A stretch of DNA of 64,000 bases from positions 13,286,001 to 13,350,000 of the forward strand of contig JAZBRS010000050.1 of assembly GCA_037176725.1 (NCBI GenBank), in the 5' to 3' direction. Numbering within the stretch: the stretch's first letter is position 1; each line of letters opens with the position of its first letter. The translations under genes and the position numbers were made by a program. This document shows, one piece after another, positions 1-9,400 of this stretch. The notes under the pieces were generated by a model. The model was not told the origin of the DNA and did not search any database. It was given only the letters and a program-made list of their open reading frames with translations. The stretch is from Posidonia oceanica (lineage: Eukaryota > Streptophyta > Magnoliopsida > Alismatales > Posidoniaceae).

Positions 1-298
1 TTCTGCTCTGTTGCTGCTGCTGTTTGTACTGCTAGTGCTTCCTCCTCTGAGTCTTCTAGTGTGCTTGTGGAGGGTATGCCGGACTGGCGGCTGATCTGGG
101 CATTGCCGCTCGCTACGCTGCCCTAGTGAGGCATGTGTTGCACAAACCACCTAGATCCGCCTTCTGGTTGGAGAGTGATGAGTTCATCTGGTCTAGGGGG
201 TCCGGTACTGCCGAGTCTTCTTCCAGGACCATGATAGAGGCATGGTCTTCTTGCAGAGGAGGGTCCGTAACCACGGCTTTCCCTTTCCTTTCTGCGGC
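1..298 (-). pseudogene. Spacer between protease and reverse transcriptase (element A, frameshifted)
   Basis: After the shared TGA the coding similarity to B continues (AAERKGKAVVTD, then DELITLQPEGGSRW). It drops into a different frame near position 200, where A is one base shorter than B. The window ends before reverse transcriptase. In Ogre elements this interval holds the spliced intron; I did not identify splice sites with confidence. Confidence 0.55.
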
Positions 299-1984
299 TC
301 AATGCTCTGCTAGGTCTTCTACTATCGACTTGAGTTGTTCTTGATAAAGTAGCTCTAAGTCGGACATCCATGAATCGACCTGGGCTTCTATCGCCACTCC
401 TTCCTCCTCGTCTGAGGGTGAGTCGACGTAGTAGGCGTCGGGGGCCTGCGGCATTGGCCCGGCTGCAAGACGGATCGCTGCCCTTGGAATTTGCATGGTC
501 TGGCTCCCAGGCGCGCCTGATAGCGGCAACTTTGGCGTGGGAGATCCAAACAGACTGATCAGCGAGGCCACAGATGGGTATGCTGCCAGGGTCACTGTTG
601 CAGGTGGAGGGCAGGCAGAGGTGCTCTTCTGAGGGCTCAAGGGCCGGGAGACTGTGGTGCTCAATTGGTCCTCTGCATCCGGTGGTGACTGTGAGAGTGC
701 GGCTTCTGACGCCATGGGGGCCTGCCATGAGAGTTGCTGTTTTGCGGCAGGAAGATGCGAAGCAGACTGCGCCGGCTGCATTCTCAGTGATGCGGCTGCT
801 GAAGTAGGCCGAGTCGCCCTGCTGACTGAATTGACTGACTGTCCCTCCAGAGAGAGGGACAGCGGTACTGATGCGACTACGATCGCAGGTAGCCTACCTG
901 ATTGTGCCAGAAGGAGTGTCTCTGACTTCTGAGCTGCTGCCTGTACTTGTAATGCAGATGTGGCTGCAAAAATGTAAGAGCTTGCCAGTTCTGCCACGGA
1001 GCCTACCGAGTTGTCTGCTATATCTACTAGAGGGAGAGCCGAACAAACTGACCATGGTGCCTCTGTGCTGATCAGAGCCTTGCTGCCAGTTGGGACTGCC
1101 TCTACTGCTCCAGACTGCTCCTCATCCGAGTAGTAGTCCTCAATGCAGACCCAGTCTTCTGCCGGCACCGCGGCTTGATCATCAGTTGATCCCAGAACCC
1201 CTGCACTGGTGAAGTTAGTGAGGTCTCTGGGGATGGCTGGTTCTTGATCCTTGAGCTGAAGGCAGTGATCTTCGCTGGGCTTGGGTTCGTACCCGAGGCC
1301 TTCAGATTTCCTCCACTCCACCGCTACGATCGGCTCTGCGATCCCCTGGCCGTGACGCCCGAGCGGTGTACCCTTTACGTAACCCCACCTGTGACATACA
1401 TTCTCGACCATCTGAAAGGGGTTGTTGTGAACGGCCAAGGAGTTGACACGTTCAAGATCAGGAATGAAGTTAACCGGCTCGCACCGATTAACGCGATATA
1501 GAGCTTCAGAAGTCTCAGGGTCAAACGGGATGGCTTGTGAAGACACAGGGGAGACTGCCTCGATCTGCTCCTTCTCAAAGTTCACCGCCATGACGACAAT
1601 GACATCATCGCCACGACGGTACTTTATCAACCGATGGAGGGTCGAGGGAAAGACCTGATGCTTGTGGAGCCAAGGGCGCCCAAGCAGAAGATTGAAATTT
1701 GGCTTCAAGTCGACGATATAGAATTCTACATCGAAAACGACCGGGCCGATGGTGAGAGGAATAATCAGGATCCCTAGAGCATCATGGTGTGTGTTGTCAA
1801 AAGCTGTCATTCCCTTCACGGCTGGCGTGATGTCCTTGGCTTTGAATCCGAGCTTGGTTGCAGTACGCAAGGGGCAGACGTTAAGGGCTGACCCGTTATC
1901 AACCAGCGTTAGGGGAATGCGAAAGTTTTTGAACTGAACCGTGACGAACAGGGGTTGATTGTGATTAATCCCCGCTGGAGGCAA
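299..1984 (-). CDS. Aspartic protease with G-patch-like domain (element A)
   Basis: This 561-residue segment cleaves the polyprotein during particle maturation. The retropepsin-like core covers about residues 10-115, with active-site motif LVDNGSALNV (Asp29; DNGS in place of the usual DTGS/DSGS) and the flap-side motif NLLLGRPWLHK. A G-patch-like domain follows at about residues 195-240 (GYVKGTPLGRHGQGIAEPI, then GLGYEP), a known addition in several plant gypsy lineages. The rest is low-complexity Ser/Ala/Gln/Pro sequence, then a short conserved acidic tail (DSWMSDLELLYQEQLKSIVEDLAEH). The closing TGA at 299-301 is shared with element B (49226-49228), so it is ancestral to both copies. Confidence 0.85.
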   Translation of the reverse strand: MPPAGINHNQPLFVTVQFKNFRIPLTLVDNGSALNVCPLRTATKLGFKAKDITPAVKGMTAFDNTHHDALGILIIPLTIGPVVFDVEFYIVDLKPNFNLLLGRPWLHKHQVFPSTLHRLIKYRRGDDVIVVMAVNFEKEQIEAVSPVSSQAIPFDPETSEALYRVNRCEPVNFIPDLERVNSLAVHNNPFQMVENVCHRWGYVKGTPLGRHGQGIAEPIVAVEWRKSEGLGYEPKPSEDHCLQLKDQEPAIPRDLTNFTSAGVLGSTDDQAAVPAEDWVCIEDYYSDEEQSGAVEAVPTGSKALISTEAPWSVCSALPLVDIADNSVGSVAELASSYIFAATSALQVQAAAQKSETLLLAQSGRLPAIVVASVPLSLSLEGQSVNSVSRATRPTSAAASLRMQPAQSASHLPAAKQQLSWQAPMASEAALSQSPPDAEDQLSTTVSRPLSPQKSTSACPPPATVTLAAYPSVASLISLFGSPTPKLPLSGAPGSQTMQIPRAAIRLAAGPMPQAPDAYYVDSPSDEEEGVAIEAQVDSWMSDLELLYQEQLKSIVEDLAEH

Positions 1985-2008
1985 CTCATCGCTTGTAAAA
2001 GAGATGAC

Positions 2009-2344
2009 CTAGGGCTCCGCAATCATTCCTACCATGCTTTCCAAAGCTGAAGGCTCAATAGACTGGGACACACGGGCAGCTTGGAACACACGAAGAAAAG
2101 CCTCACGGTGTTCGGCAGAGGTGTGGATTAGGTCCCAAATGGAAATGTCAGCTTTGACCTTCTTAAGTTGGGAGGTTATGTCTGCTTTGGGTTGGCTTCT
2201 CTTGGCAGCAGGAGGGGTTGTTTTGGCAAGCTCTAGAGGGGTAGTCACGGGGGATTGGATTACTATGGGTTGGGCTGGGATTTGGCTCGCTACAGGTAGG
2301 TTAAAGGCCAGATCTGCTATGGGCTGGCTAGAGGGTAGGGGCAT
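2009..2344 (-). CDS. Gag-protease linker (element A, between two stop mutations)
   Basis: This 111-residue open segment lies in the same frame as gag (4354-2405) and protease (1984-299). It contains the conserved stretch SQLKKVKADISIWDLIHTSA, also present in B at about 51130-51080, followed by a helical AEHREAFLRVFQAARVSQ region. This linker precedes the aspartic protease in many plant gypsy polyproteins. The flanking stops are TGA at 2405 (CGA in B) and TAG at 2009 (CAA in B), so the segment is a piece of one former polyprotein and not a separate gene. Confidence 0.7.
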   Translation of the reverse strand: MPLPSSQPIADLAFNLPVASQIPAQPIVIQSPVTTPLELAKTTPPAAKRSQPKADITSQLKKVKADISIWDLIHTSAEHREAFLRVFQAARVSQSIEPSALESMVGMIAEP

Positions 2345-2404
2345 AGCAGGTTCAGGGTGATTTGGCCTAATTACCGGTGTTGGGGGCCTGTAGATCCTCC
2401 CCGA

Positions 2405-4354
2405 TCACGTTACTTCCGCACACATTTCTGTGGCGTAGCTGTAAGGGACACGATGGGTGTCCAGGGTTAAGTCAATAACCACAGGAGCACGTGTTGCGAA
2501 CACAGGAGGGGTTACAGGGGGACTTACTAGGTATTGAGGTCTATCTAGAGGGTATGGTTGTTGGGGTGGGAAGGCTGGGGCAGGTTGAGGTCTGCCTAGA
2601 AGGTGTACAGGGGATCCTAGCTGAGGTCGCCCTAAGAGGTGGACAGGGGATCTAGGCTGGGCCCTAGCTAGGAGGTGTACAGGGGATTGAGCCTGAGGAA
2701 GCACAGCGGGGGGCGCGAAGGGGCGCTCCGGCCTGGCACGCGGTCGGATCATGTGAACTCCCGACTCGGAGCCGGCAACTGCCGCAAGATAGAGACGGAT
2801 AGGGAAAGGCTCAGAGCTATCAAAAATAAGATCAGAAGGGTCTACAACAGAGGTAGTAGGCCCAGAAGGAAAGACAGAATGGATGCCTGAGGTTCCCGCC
2901 CCTCTCGGATAAGAGTGCTCCGGTAAGGGTTGGTGGATGATGCCAGAATGAGGGGGGACAGCTGAATGTGCAGATGCATGAGTGTGTGCTTGAGTGGATG
3001 CCTCGTGCGTGTCAATCACAATCGTTCCCAATTCGATTAGGTCCTGAATTGCGTTCCGCAGGGAGTAGCAGTTGTCCATCGAGTGCCCGACACTTTGATG
3101 GAAATTGCAAAAGAGGTTCGCCTTAAACCAAAGCGGCAAAGGATTTGGGGGCGGGCGAACTTCCGGGAACTTCAGGAGAGATGCAACCTTAGGCAAGATG
3201 GCCGTGAGTGGTTCCACCAGTGGGGCAAATTTTCGCTTTTCAGTGGGTGGCCTTCTTTGCCTCTGGTATGAGCCTTGCTGAACCGGTGCGGCGGGGTAGA
3301 CCGGTCTAGTGGTGGTTGTGATTTGTGGTGTGGGTGGATTCCTAGGTGCAAGGGCATACACCATCTGAGCAGGGGCAGGCCGAGACGGCAAGTGAACAGG
3401 CACAGCAGGAGAGTCGACGAATGCAACAGTGGTTTTCGGCGAGTCCTTTCTCTTCGGGCGGTTGTTGCTACTGCCGCTGTTGTTGTTGTTGGAGGTGCTG
3501 CTGTTGGCACTGTTACTGCTGATCGCGGCCTGCTTAGCGAACGTAGAGAGAGCCGGGAAGTTGCCACTCCGCAGAGAACTCTCCACGCACGCTCCAGCTC
3601 TGATAAGTGCTACAAAAGTAGTGACTGGTTGGATGCTAAGCAGAGCTCCAAGAGATGGCTGCACCCCTTTGATGACGATCTCAATAGACTCCTCGTCAGA
3701 GGGTCTATCTCGAACCTGAGAGGCAAGGGCGCGCCAGCGGCCGACGTACACCCCGAACGGCTCGCCGGAATTCTGCTTAATTGCGATCAAGTCCGCCTGC
3801 TTTGGGACTAGATCGAGGTTGAAGGAGTACTGTTCCAGGAACGCCTGATTGAGGTCGTTCCAAGTCTTGATGGCTGACATATCAAGCGATGTGAACCACT
3901 TGAGTGCCGACCCGGTCAAGCTCTTCTGGAACAAGCGGATCAGCAACCTCTCGTCAGCCTGGAGCTGAGCGAGATCACCGCAATACGCCTTCAGGTGTGC
4001 TACAGGGCAGCCCCTACCATTGTATTTCTCGAAGTCTGGGATTTTGAACTTCGGAGAGAGTACCGCCTCTGGAAAGCAACAGAGGTCCCGAAATTGGTAG
4101 GTCTGGTGCTCAGTACCTTGCACTAGTCGTAGTGCCTTCTCCAAGACGTCCATCCGGTTGTTAATGGGGTCTGGATTTGCTACCATAGGAGAGGGATCGG
4201 CAGGGGTAGTGAGCACATATGCTGAATGGGTCGCACCTAAGTGCTCCTCCGGATCTACCATAGCGTCGCCTGGTGGAGCAACGGGATGGCCGGCGTATCC
4301 GTGCTGGGGAACTGTGTATGCAGGGGTGTATGCAGGATGCTGGGCTTGATGCAA
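2405..4354 (-). CDS. Gag capsid/nucleocapsid region (element A)
   Basis: This 649-residue open segment encodes the structural Gag that packages element RNA into cytoplasmic particles. The retrotransposon gag domain spans about residues 100-260; landmarks are FKIPDFEKYNG, then KWFTSLDM and FLEQYSFNLDLVP. A Ser/Asn-rich linker follows. A zinc-knuckle-like motif CNFHQSVGHSMDNC sits at about residues 415-428 (C-x2-H-x4-GH-x4-C form). After it come tandem decapeptide-like copies of SPVHLLGRPQ. The segment ends in TGA where B has CGA (Arg) in the same context, so the stop is a mutation and the frame originally ran on into the protease region. The listed ATG is internal; the true N-terminus is at 5121 in another frame. 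Confidence 0.85.
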   Translation of the reverse strand: MHQAQHPAYTPAYTVPQHGYAGHPVAPPGDAMVDPEEHLGATHSAYVLTTPADPSPMVANPDPINNRMDVLEKALRLVQGTEHQTYQFRDLCCFPEAVLSPKFKIPDFEKYNGRGCPVAHLKAYCGDLAQLQADERLLIRLFQKSLTGSALKWFTSLDMSAIKTWNDLNQAFLEQYSFNLDLVPKQADLIAIKQNSGEPFGVYVGRWRALASQVRDRPSDEESIEIVIKGVQPSLGALLSIQPVTTFVALIRAGACVESSLRSGNFPALSTFAKQAAISSNSANSSTSNNNNSGSSNNRPKRKDSPKTTVAFVDSPAVPVHLPSRPAPAQMVYALAPRNPPTPQITTTTRPVYPAAPVQQGSYQRQRRPPTEKRKFAPLVEPLTAILPKVASLLKFPEVRPPPNPLPLWFKANLFCNFHQSVGHSMDNCYSLRNAIQDLIELGTIVIDTHEASTQAHTHASAHSAVPPHSGIIHQPLPEHSYPRGAGTSGIHSVFPSGPTTSVVDPSDLIFDSSEPFPIRLYLAAVAGSESGVHMIRPRARPERPFAPPAVLPQAQSPVHLLARAQPRSPVHLLGRPQLGSPVHLLGRPQPAPAFPPQQPYPLDRPQYLVSPPVTPPVFATRAPVVIDLTLDTHRVPYSYATEMCAEVT

Positions 4355-4452
4355 AGGGGAAGGGTAGATGCCATGCTGTGCTGTGGGGGGGTAGGATGCC
4401 GGAGCACCAGTTGCTGTATAGGCGGGGTGCCAAACAGCGAGCCAGTGAGGTA

Positions 4453-5121
4453 CTAGGCTCCAGCCGGTCCAAAGGACTGACCACCAGGGGGAAGAGGAGC
4501 ATGTTGTGCTAAGTGTTGTGCAGAAGGAGGCGGTAAACGGGCCCCCATCGTCGGAACCGTGAGCAGTTGAGACGATGGTCGAGGCGGAGGTGTAGAGGTA
4601 GATGCATGAAATGCAGGAACTGGCCTCAAAGGAACCTCAGGAACAACAGGAGCACAGGAAGGACGAACCGATAGAGCCATGCCCTGCAGTCTCTGGGCAA
4701 GCTCCATCAGGTGCTGGTACTGCGCCTCAAGCGTCTCGCTAGCGGGAACGCTGAAGTGCAGTGCCGGCGAAGGTTGAGAAGCAAATGGCACGGACACAGA
4801 CTGTCCGGGAGGAACAGGTTCTACAGTAAAAGTCGCAGCAGCGGTAGGAGGGATGTCAAAGGCGACATATCCCTGGGACGGAGGGGGCAATGGCGTCTCC
4901 GAAGCGTGAGTAACGGTCATCAAAATAGACTCGGTGACCAGATCCAGAGGGAGAGATGCTTGCCAGTGTCCCGGGACATACTGAGATCCTAGAGGCGTCA
5001 GGGAAGGAAACCCTGGCGTCGGAGGAAGGACAAAGGGGACAGAAGGAGCAATCAGAGGGGCCGGAGCGGAAACACCCTCCGTGACAGGAGTAAAGGGAGG
5101 CTCACTAACGTACTGTGCCAT
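4453..5121 (-). CDS. Gag N-terminal region (element A, truncated by a stop)
   Basis: This 222-residue ORF starts at the ATG that opens gag in this family; the same ATG context occurs in B at 54008. It is rich in proline, serine and alanine, with a short helical stretch around QYQHLMELAQRLQGMAL (about residues 133-149) that is conserved in B and may support Gag self-association (inference). It ends in TAG where B has CAG (Gln), so the stop is a point mutation. Downstream, a 2-bp insertion near 4390 moves the reading frame before the capsid-like part at 4354-2405. No known domain is recognised in this segment; its assignment to gag rests on position and on homology between the two copies. Confidence 0.7.
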   Translation of the reverse strand: MAQYVSEPPFTPVTEGVSAPAPLIAPSVPFVLPPTPGFPSLTPLGSQYVPGHWQASLPLDLVTESILMTVTHASETPLPPPSQGYVAFDIPPTAAATFTVEPVPPGQSVSVPFASQPSPALHFSVPASETLEAQYQHLMELAQRLQGMALSVRPSCAPVVPEVPLRPVPAFHASTSTPPPRPSSQLLTVPTMGARLPPPSAQHLAQHAPLPPGGQSFGPAGA

Positions 5122-6424
5122 TGCTGACCTAGAGCGCGTGAGGATAGGGCTGCGACGGGGATGAAAAGGGCGATTCCTAATAGGAGCTATCGTCGCAAGT
5201 GCGGATAGCTCAGAAGGGAAATGGTCGCGAACAAGGTCGCAATAGGGGTGTCAGAAAGAGACAGTACTCGAGCTCTAGCAAGGGAACTCGCTTACCGATC
5301 ACTGCTACACAAGCAGAAGGAAACAGGGATTAGAAACTGAAAGACAGATGCAAATGAGTTAAGTTAGATGGCATGAATGATATGTATGTCTTCTAGTATG
5401 TCCCCCTCACCTACCTAGTGTATCCTAGCAAGCGATCTACTTCAGGTATCCACAAGTGTATAGGTCACCGACTCAGGTCAGAAAAGTGGGTTCCCTGCCT
5501 AACTCCTGGCCCAGAGCTCAGGTAATGACAGGGTGGTGCGTTGGTGGCCTCAACCCCACCGAGGCGTGGGTAGTACCCTCTACTAACACCGACATGACCC
5601 CTGAACAAGGGGGGACAGACCGACTGACTTGCGCCATGCCCAAAGCAGTGGAACAAGAGGCCGGGACTATCCTTCGCAGACTAACAGGTGGACTCAGATG
5701 AGGAGATGCATGCCCTATATGATGCTTATGCGAATGATTAAAGTCTTTTGTCTTGCGCATTTTATTAACCCAAGGGGGTGCAGGGTTGTTTGAAGTCTCT
5801 AGTTGCTCCTAGAAGTTCTTTTTACTTGCCATTTTTAGTTAACCACAGGGAGAGCAAACAGTCTCTACTATCCTAGGCATGGCATGCGTTAAAGGGAAGA
5901 AAATCAACCAAATATGGCAGGCAAACAACATACAACACAGCAAAAGGCAAGTGCATGGCATGTGCGGGTGTTTGTGAGCATGATAGTGAAGAGAAAGCGT
6001 TCACCATGTCAAAAGGCATGTATACAGGGCATGTGCGTGCGTAGTGACATAGCAAATGTGTAAAAGGAAGCACTCATCATTCAAAAAGCATATATCGTTG
6101 CCGAACAAGTATGTAGACATGTATTGTGCAAGAAATAAAGCAACAATAAGCAAGCAAGATAAAGAAGGTAAAGACAGGTAAGCTGTAAAGCAAATAAGAG
6201 CAGAAGCAAGGAAATAAGTAAGTAAACAAGCAACAGAGGCATAGCAAAGCAAAATAGAGCACAAACCAAGGCAAAGGAGGTGCAAAACCTAAGCGGAGTA
6301 GCCACGTGGCGACTCGCTAGGAGTTTGCGCAGAAAAGCGAGCAAAACAGGCGAAGAGGCAAACAAAGGCAAGCAGAACTGCGAAAGCGGTGAGCGAAAAG
6401 CCAAAACGAAAGCCGGAGTCTAGC
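5122..6424 (-). other. Untranslated leader of element A
   Basis: This is the 1.3 kb between primer site and gag ATG. It has no long ORF in the element direction, so there is no clear counterpart of the extra ORF1 that Ogre elements carry upstream of gag. It aligns with 54009-55332 of element B. On the plus strand it is purine-rich with many short AGCAA/GCAAA runs (5930-6300), which translate to hydrophobic shadow ORFs on the minus strand. Confidence 0.6.
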
Positions 6425-6442
6425 ATCCCAGCGGAGTCACCA
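6425..6442 (-). other. Primer binding site, tRNA-Arg type (element A)
   Basis: Read on the minus strand this is TGGTGACTCCGCTGGGAT, one base after the LTR end. It matches the complement of a plant tRNA-Arg 3' end (TGGCGACTCC(A)CTGGGGAT) with few mismatches. tRNA-Arg priming is typical of Ogre-type elements. Confidence 0.7.
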
Positions 6443-6443
6443 C

Positions 6444-9400
6444 TGTAGTAATCCCGGTATTCGGATCGTCCATGCACACTGCCAAAGCTCGCGTGCACCG
6501 ATCGGAATCAGGTTCACTATAAGCGGCTATGTCCAAGGAGGAGGGCTCAACTCGAGAACACTTAAAACAGAGGAGAAAAGACAAGGAAAGAAGAAGATAA
6601 GACAATTCAGAGTCGCCACCGTGTCTATTATCCAGAGACAAGGAAAATCGGAGGAAATACGTGAATCAACACGCAAAACCAAGCAAGAAATGCAAAGCAA
6701 AGCAATGCAAAGGAAAACAAATGCAAATGAATGCAAATGATATGACTCATGCCTAGGATAAGGGCAATATGGTCATTACGGGCCAAAAGACTGGGCAAGG
6801 ACTCCTGTTACGTGCGGGGAAGGTGTTAGGCACCCCCGACATGCCCGAGAATCGGTCTTTCTAAGCTTACGCTCGCATACGCAAGGAAATGCGGATTTGA
6901 ATGCCTAAATGCTAATGAATGCCTGAATGAATGCTCATAGGTGTGCTCTAAGTGGAGGGATGCAATGCAGGAAAGTAAACATGCAATCTAAGTGCTCAGC
7001 AGCGCTGTCTGTGTTCCGAATCGGGCGAAACCTGGCTCGTGAGAACTCCAGACAGTAAGCATCACTACCCTATATGCAAATGCAAGCGAAAAAAGCGAAA
7101 CGACGGTAAAACCAATCAATGCAAGCGACATACAAAGGAAAACGGCATAAGACATGCAAAACAATGCGAGAAGCGGAAGCGGCACGCAAAACGGTGCAAG
7201 AAAACAAGATTGGCACACAAAACAGTGCGAGAAAGTAAAGCGGCACGCGAAATAGTGCCAAAAAACAAAACGGCGCGCAGAACGGTGCCAAAACAGAGCG
7301 GGCACGCGAAATGGTGCCAAAAGCAAAGCGGGCACGTGAAACGGTGCCAAAGACGAAGCGGACATGTGAAACGGTGCTAAAAGCAAAGCGGGCAGGCAAA
7401 ACGGTGCCAAAGACAGAGCGGCACGCAAAACGGTGCCAAAGACGGTGAAATAAAACATCGATAATGCCATGCAAATGCGGATGCAAGGAAAAAAAGCAGG
7501 AGAAGCAAAGGGAAGTAAACAGCGCAAGTGTGAGAACGAACGCCATTTAAAGACTACGCAATGTAGGTGTGAAGACCTACAAAGGGAAAGAGAAGCAAGT
7601 GGAGGGATTACCACTGTTTTGTGACTGTTTCCTGCTAAACCACCCCACGATGTGTCTCGCACGCTGCCCAAAGCTCGTAGTGCGATCGGATCGTGAAAAA
7701 GGGGGAAGAAAGTCGTAATTAGTGGTGAATCCAGGGGAAACGCAACGCAAAGCACCTGGGAATACGCGAAAAAAGGGAGCAGAGTTGATAGATAAGAAGA
7801 GGGAGTCCTATTCTACATGCTCGAGAAATCAGAAAGCAAAAACAATGCTTACAATGCAAATGGTGTGCAAATGAATGCTGTGCAAGGGTTCAGGAGGACT
7901 TACCTGGGAAATCTGAAGCCTGATCTGAGATCTGCTTGGTATATGCTGAGGAGCGCTCCGCCGGGGTCGTCTAGGTAGCTTAGTTGAGAAGATCCAACGG
8001 CCGGATCTGAAGATATCCCAGCTTCAAGACAGAGGAGCCAGAACAGGGGAGAAGAATGGATCTAGGTGTACAGGGGGTCCTAGGGGTGTGCGAACAGGTC
8101 CTCCCATGCGAATGGGAGCTAAGAATGCTTAAGTGTGTGCAAGGAATGCCAAAATGCAAGAACGCATGAGTGCAATGCATGCAAAACGCAAGAAAAGACC
8201 TAAGGATGATTTTTCAGAAAATTGGGGACTTAATGCAATTTTTGAAAGAATGGGGGTCTAAATGCAAAGATTTTGAAAAGTTCGGGGCTTTTTATGCAAG
8301 GTTTCTTTGGAAATTGGGGGTCTGAATGTAATTTTGCAAGATGCACGGTTTAAAATGCAACCTAATACGGTAAACATGCATTGGAATAAGCTTTGCAATC
8401 ATATGGAGGATCTATATGTAATTTTAAAACATGCAGGGGTCGAAATGCAATTTTTGTAAGAAAAATGCAAGCTAAATGCATGCTGTGCATTATGCAGAGG
8501 ACTTATGTGCGAAAATCAGGAAATAAGGGCTGAAAAATGCAATGCAATAAAGAAAAGATGAAAATTGAATGCTTGATAACAGAATAGAGGACCACATTGC
8601 AAATAAGGTAAAGATCAGGACTTAACAGCAATTTAATAAGGTAACAGCAAGCATTTAAATGGCATTTAACAACTAAAGGACCTGATTGCAAAAATAAAAA
8701 AGGTGCTGGAGTAGATAGTAAAGCGCAGTAAGCCATGTTGAACCAAGATTGGACCGATATGCAAATATAGCAACTAACTGGACTAGATCTAAAGAAATAA
8801 AATCAGAACCACAACAGCAGAGGATCATCATGTAATAAAAGAAACATGCAGGACTTAATTTAAAAGACAACTAAAGAAAATGAACTGCATATGGATGAAA
8901 GTGCAAATAGGCAAGATTATAGGTTTTAACAGCAATTCAATATGATTTTAAATCAGAATTAGATAAGTCTTCAACTGAGCTGGACCTAAATGTAATATTA
9001 GAAACTTAACATGATAGCAATGCAATGTAAGGAAAACATAATAAGTTAACGAAAGAAAAAAAAATAAAAAAAACAGTGGTTGCTTACCTGCTACAGGGGT
9101 GGTGGCCGTGGCTCGCCGGCGGGATCTCTGGAACGGAGGAGGAGGGGCGATGCGGCGCGGGCGGAGCGCGGGGAGACCGGTGCGGTGCGTCGGGGCGTGG
9201 GGTGACCTGCGGCGGAGCGCGGGGTGACCGGATGGAGCTGGTCGGCTGCTGCGGGGGTGACCGGCGCCGGAGAAGATGATGGGTTCGGTGAAGTCGTGCG
9301 GGCGGCACAGGCGACGAAAAGCCTCAGGGAAAGGCCGAGGAGCTAAAGGGGGAAGAGGAGAATCCGGAGGAGGCTTCTTTCACCCCTCTCGCGCGCTGGA

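Noticed and set aside
7039..7755. 255-codon minus-strand ORF and overlapping plus-strand ORFs in the LTR of element A
   Set aside because: Same array in degenerate form plus LTR sequence; not conserved as protein.
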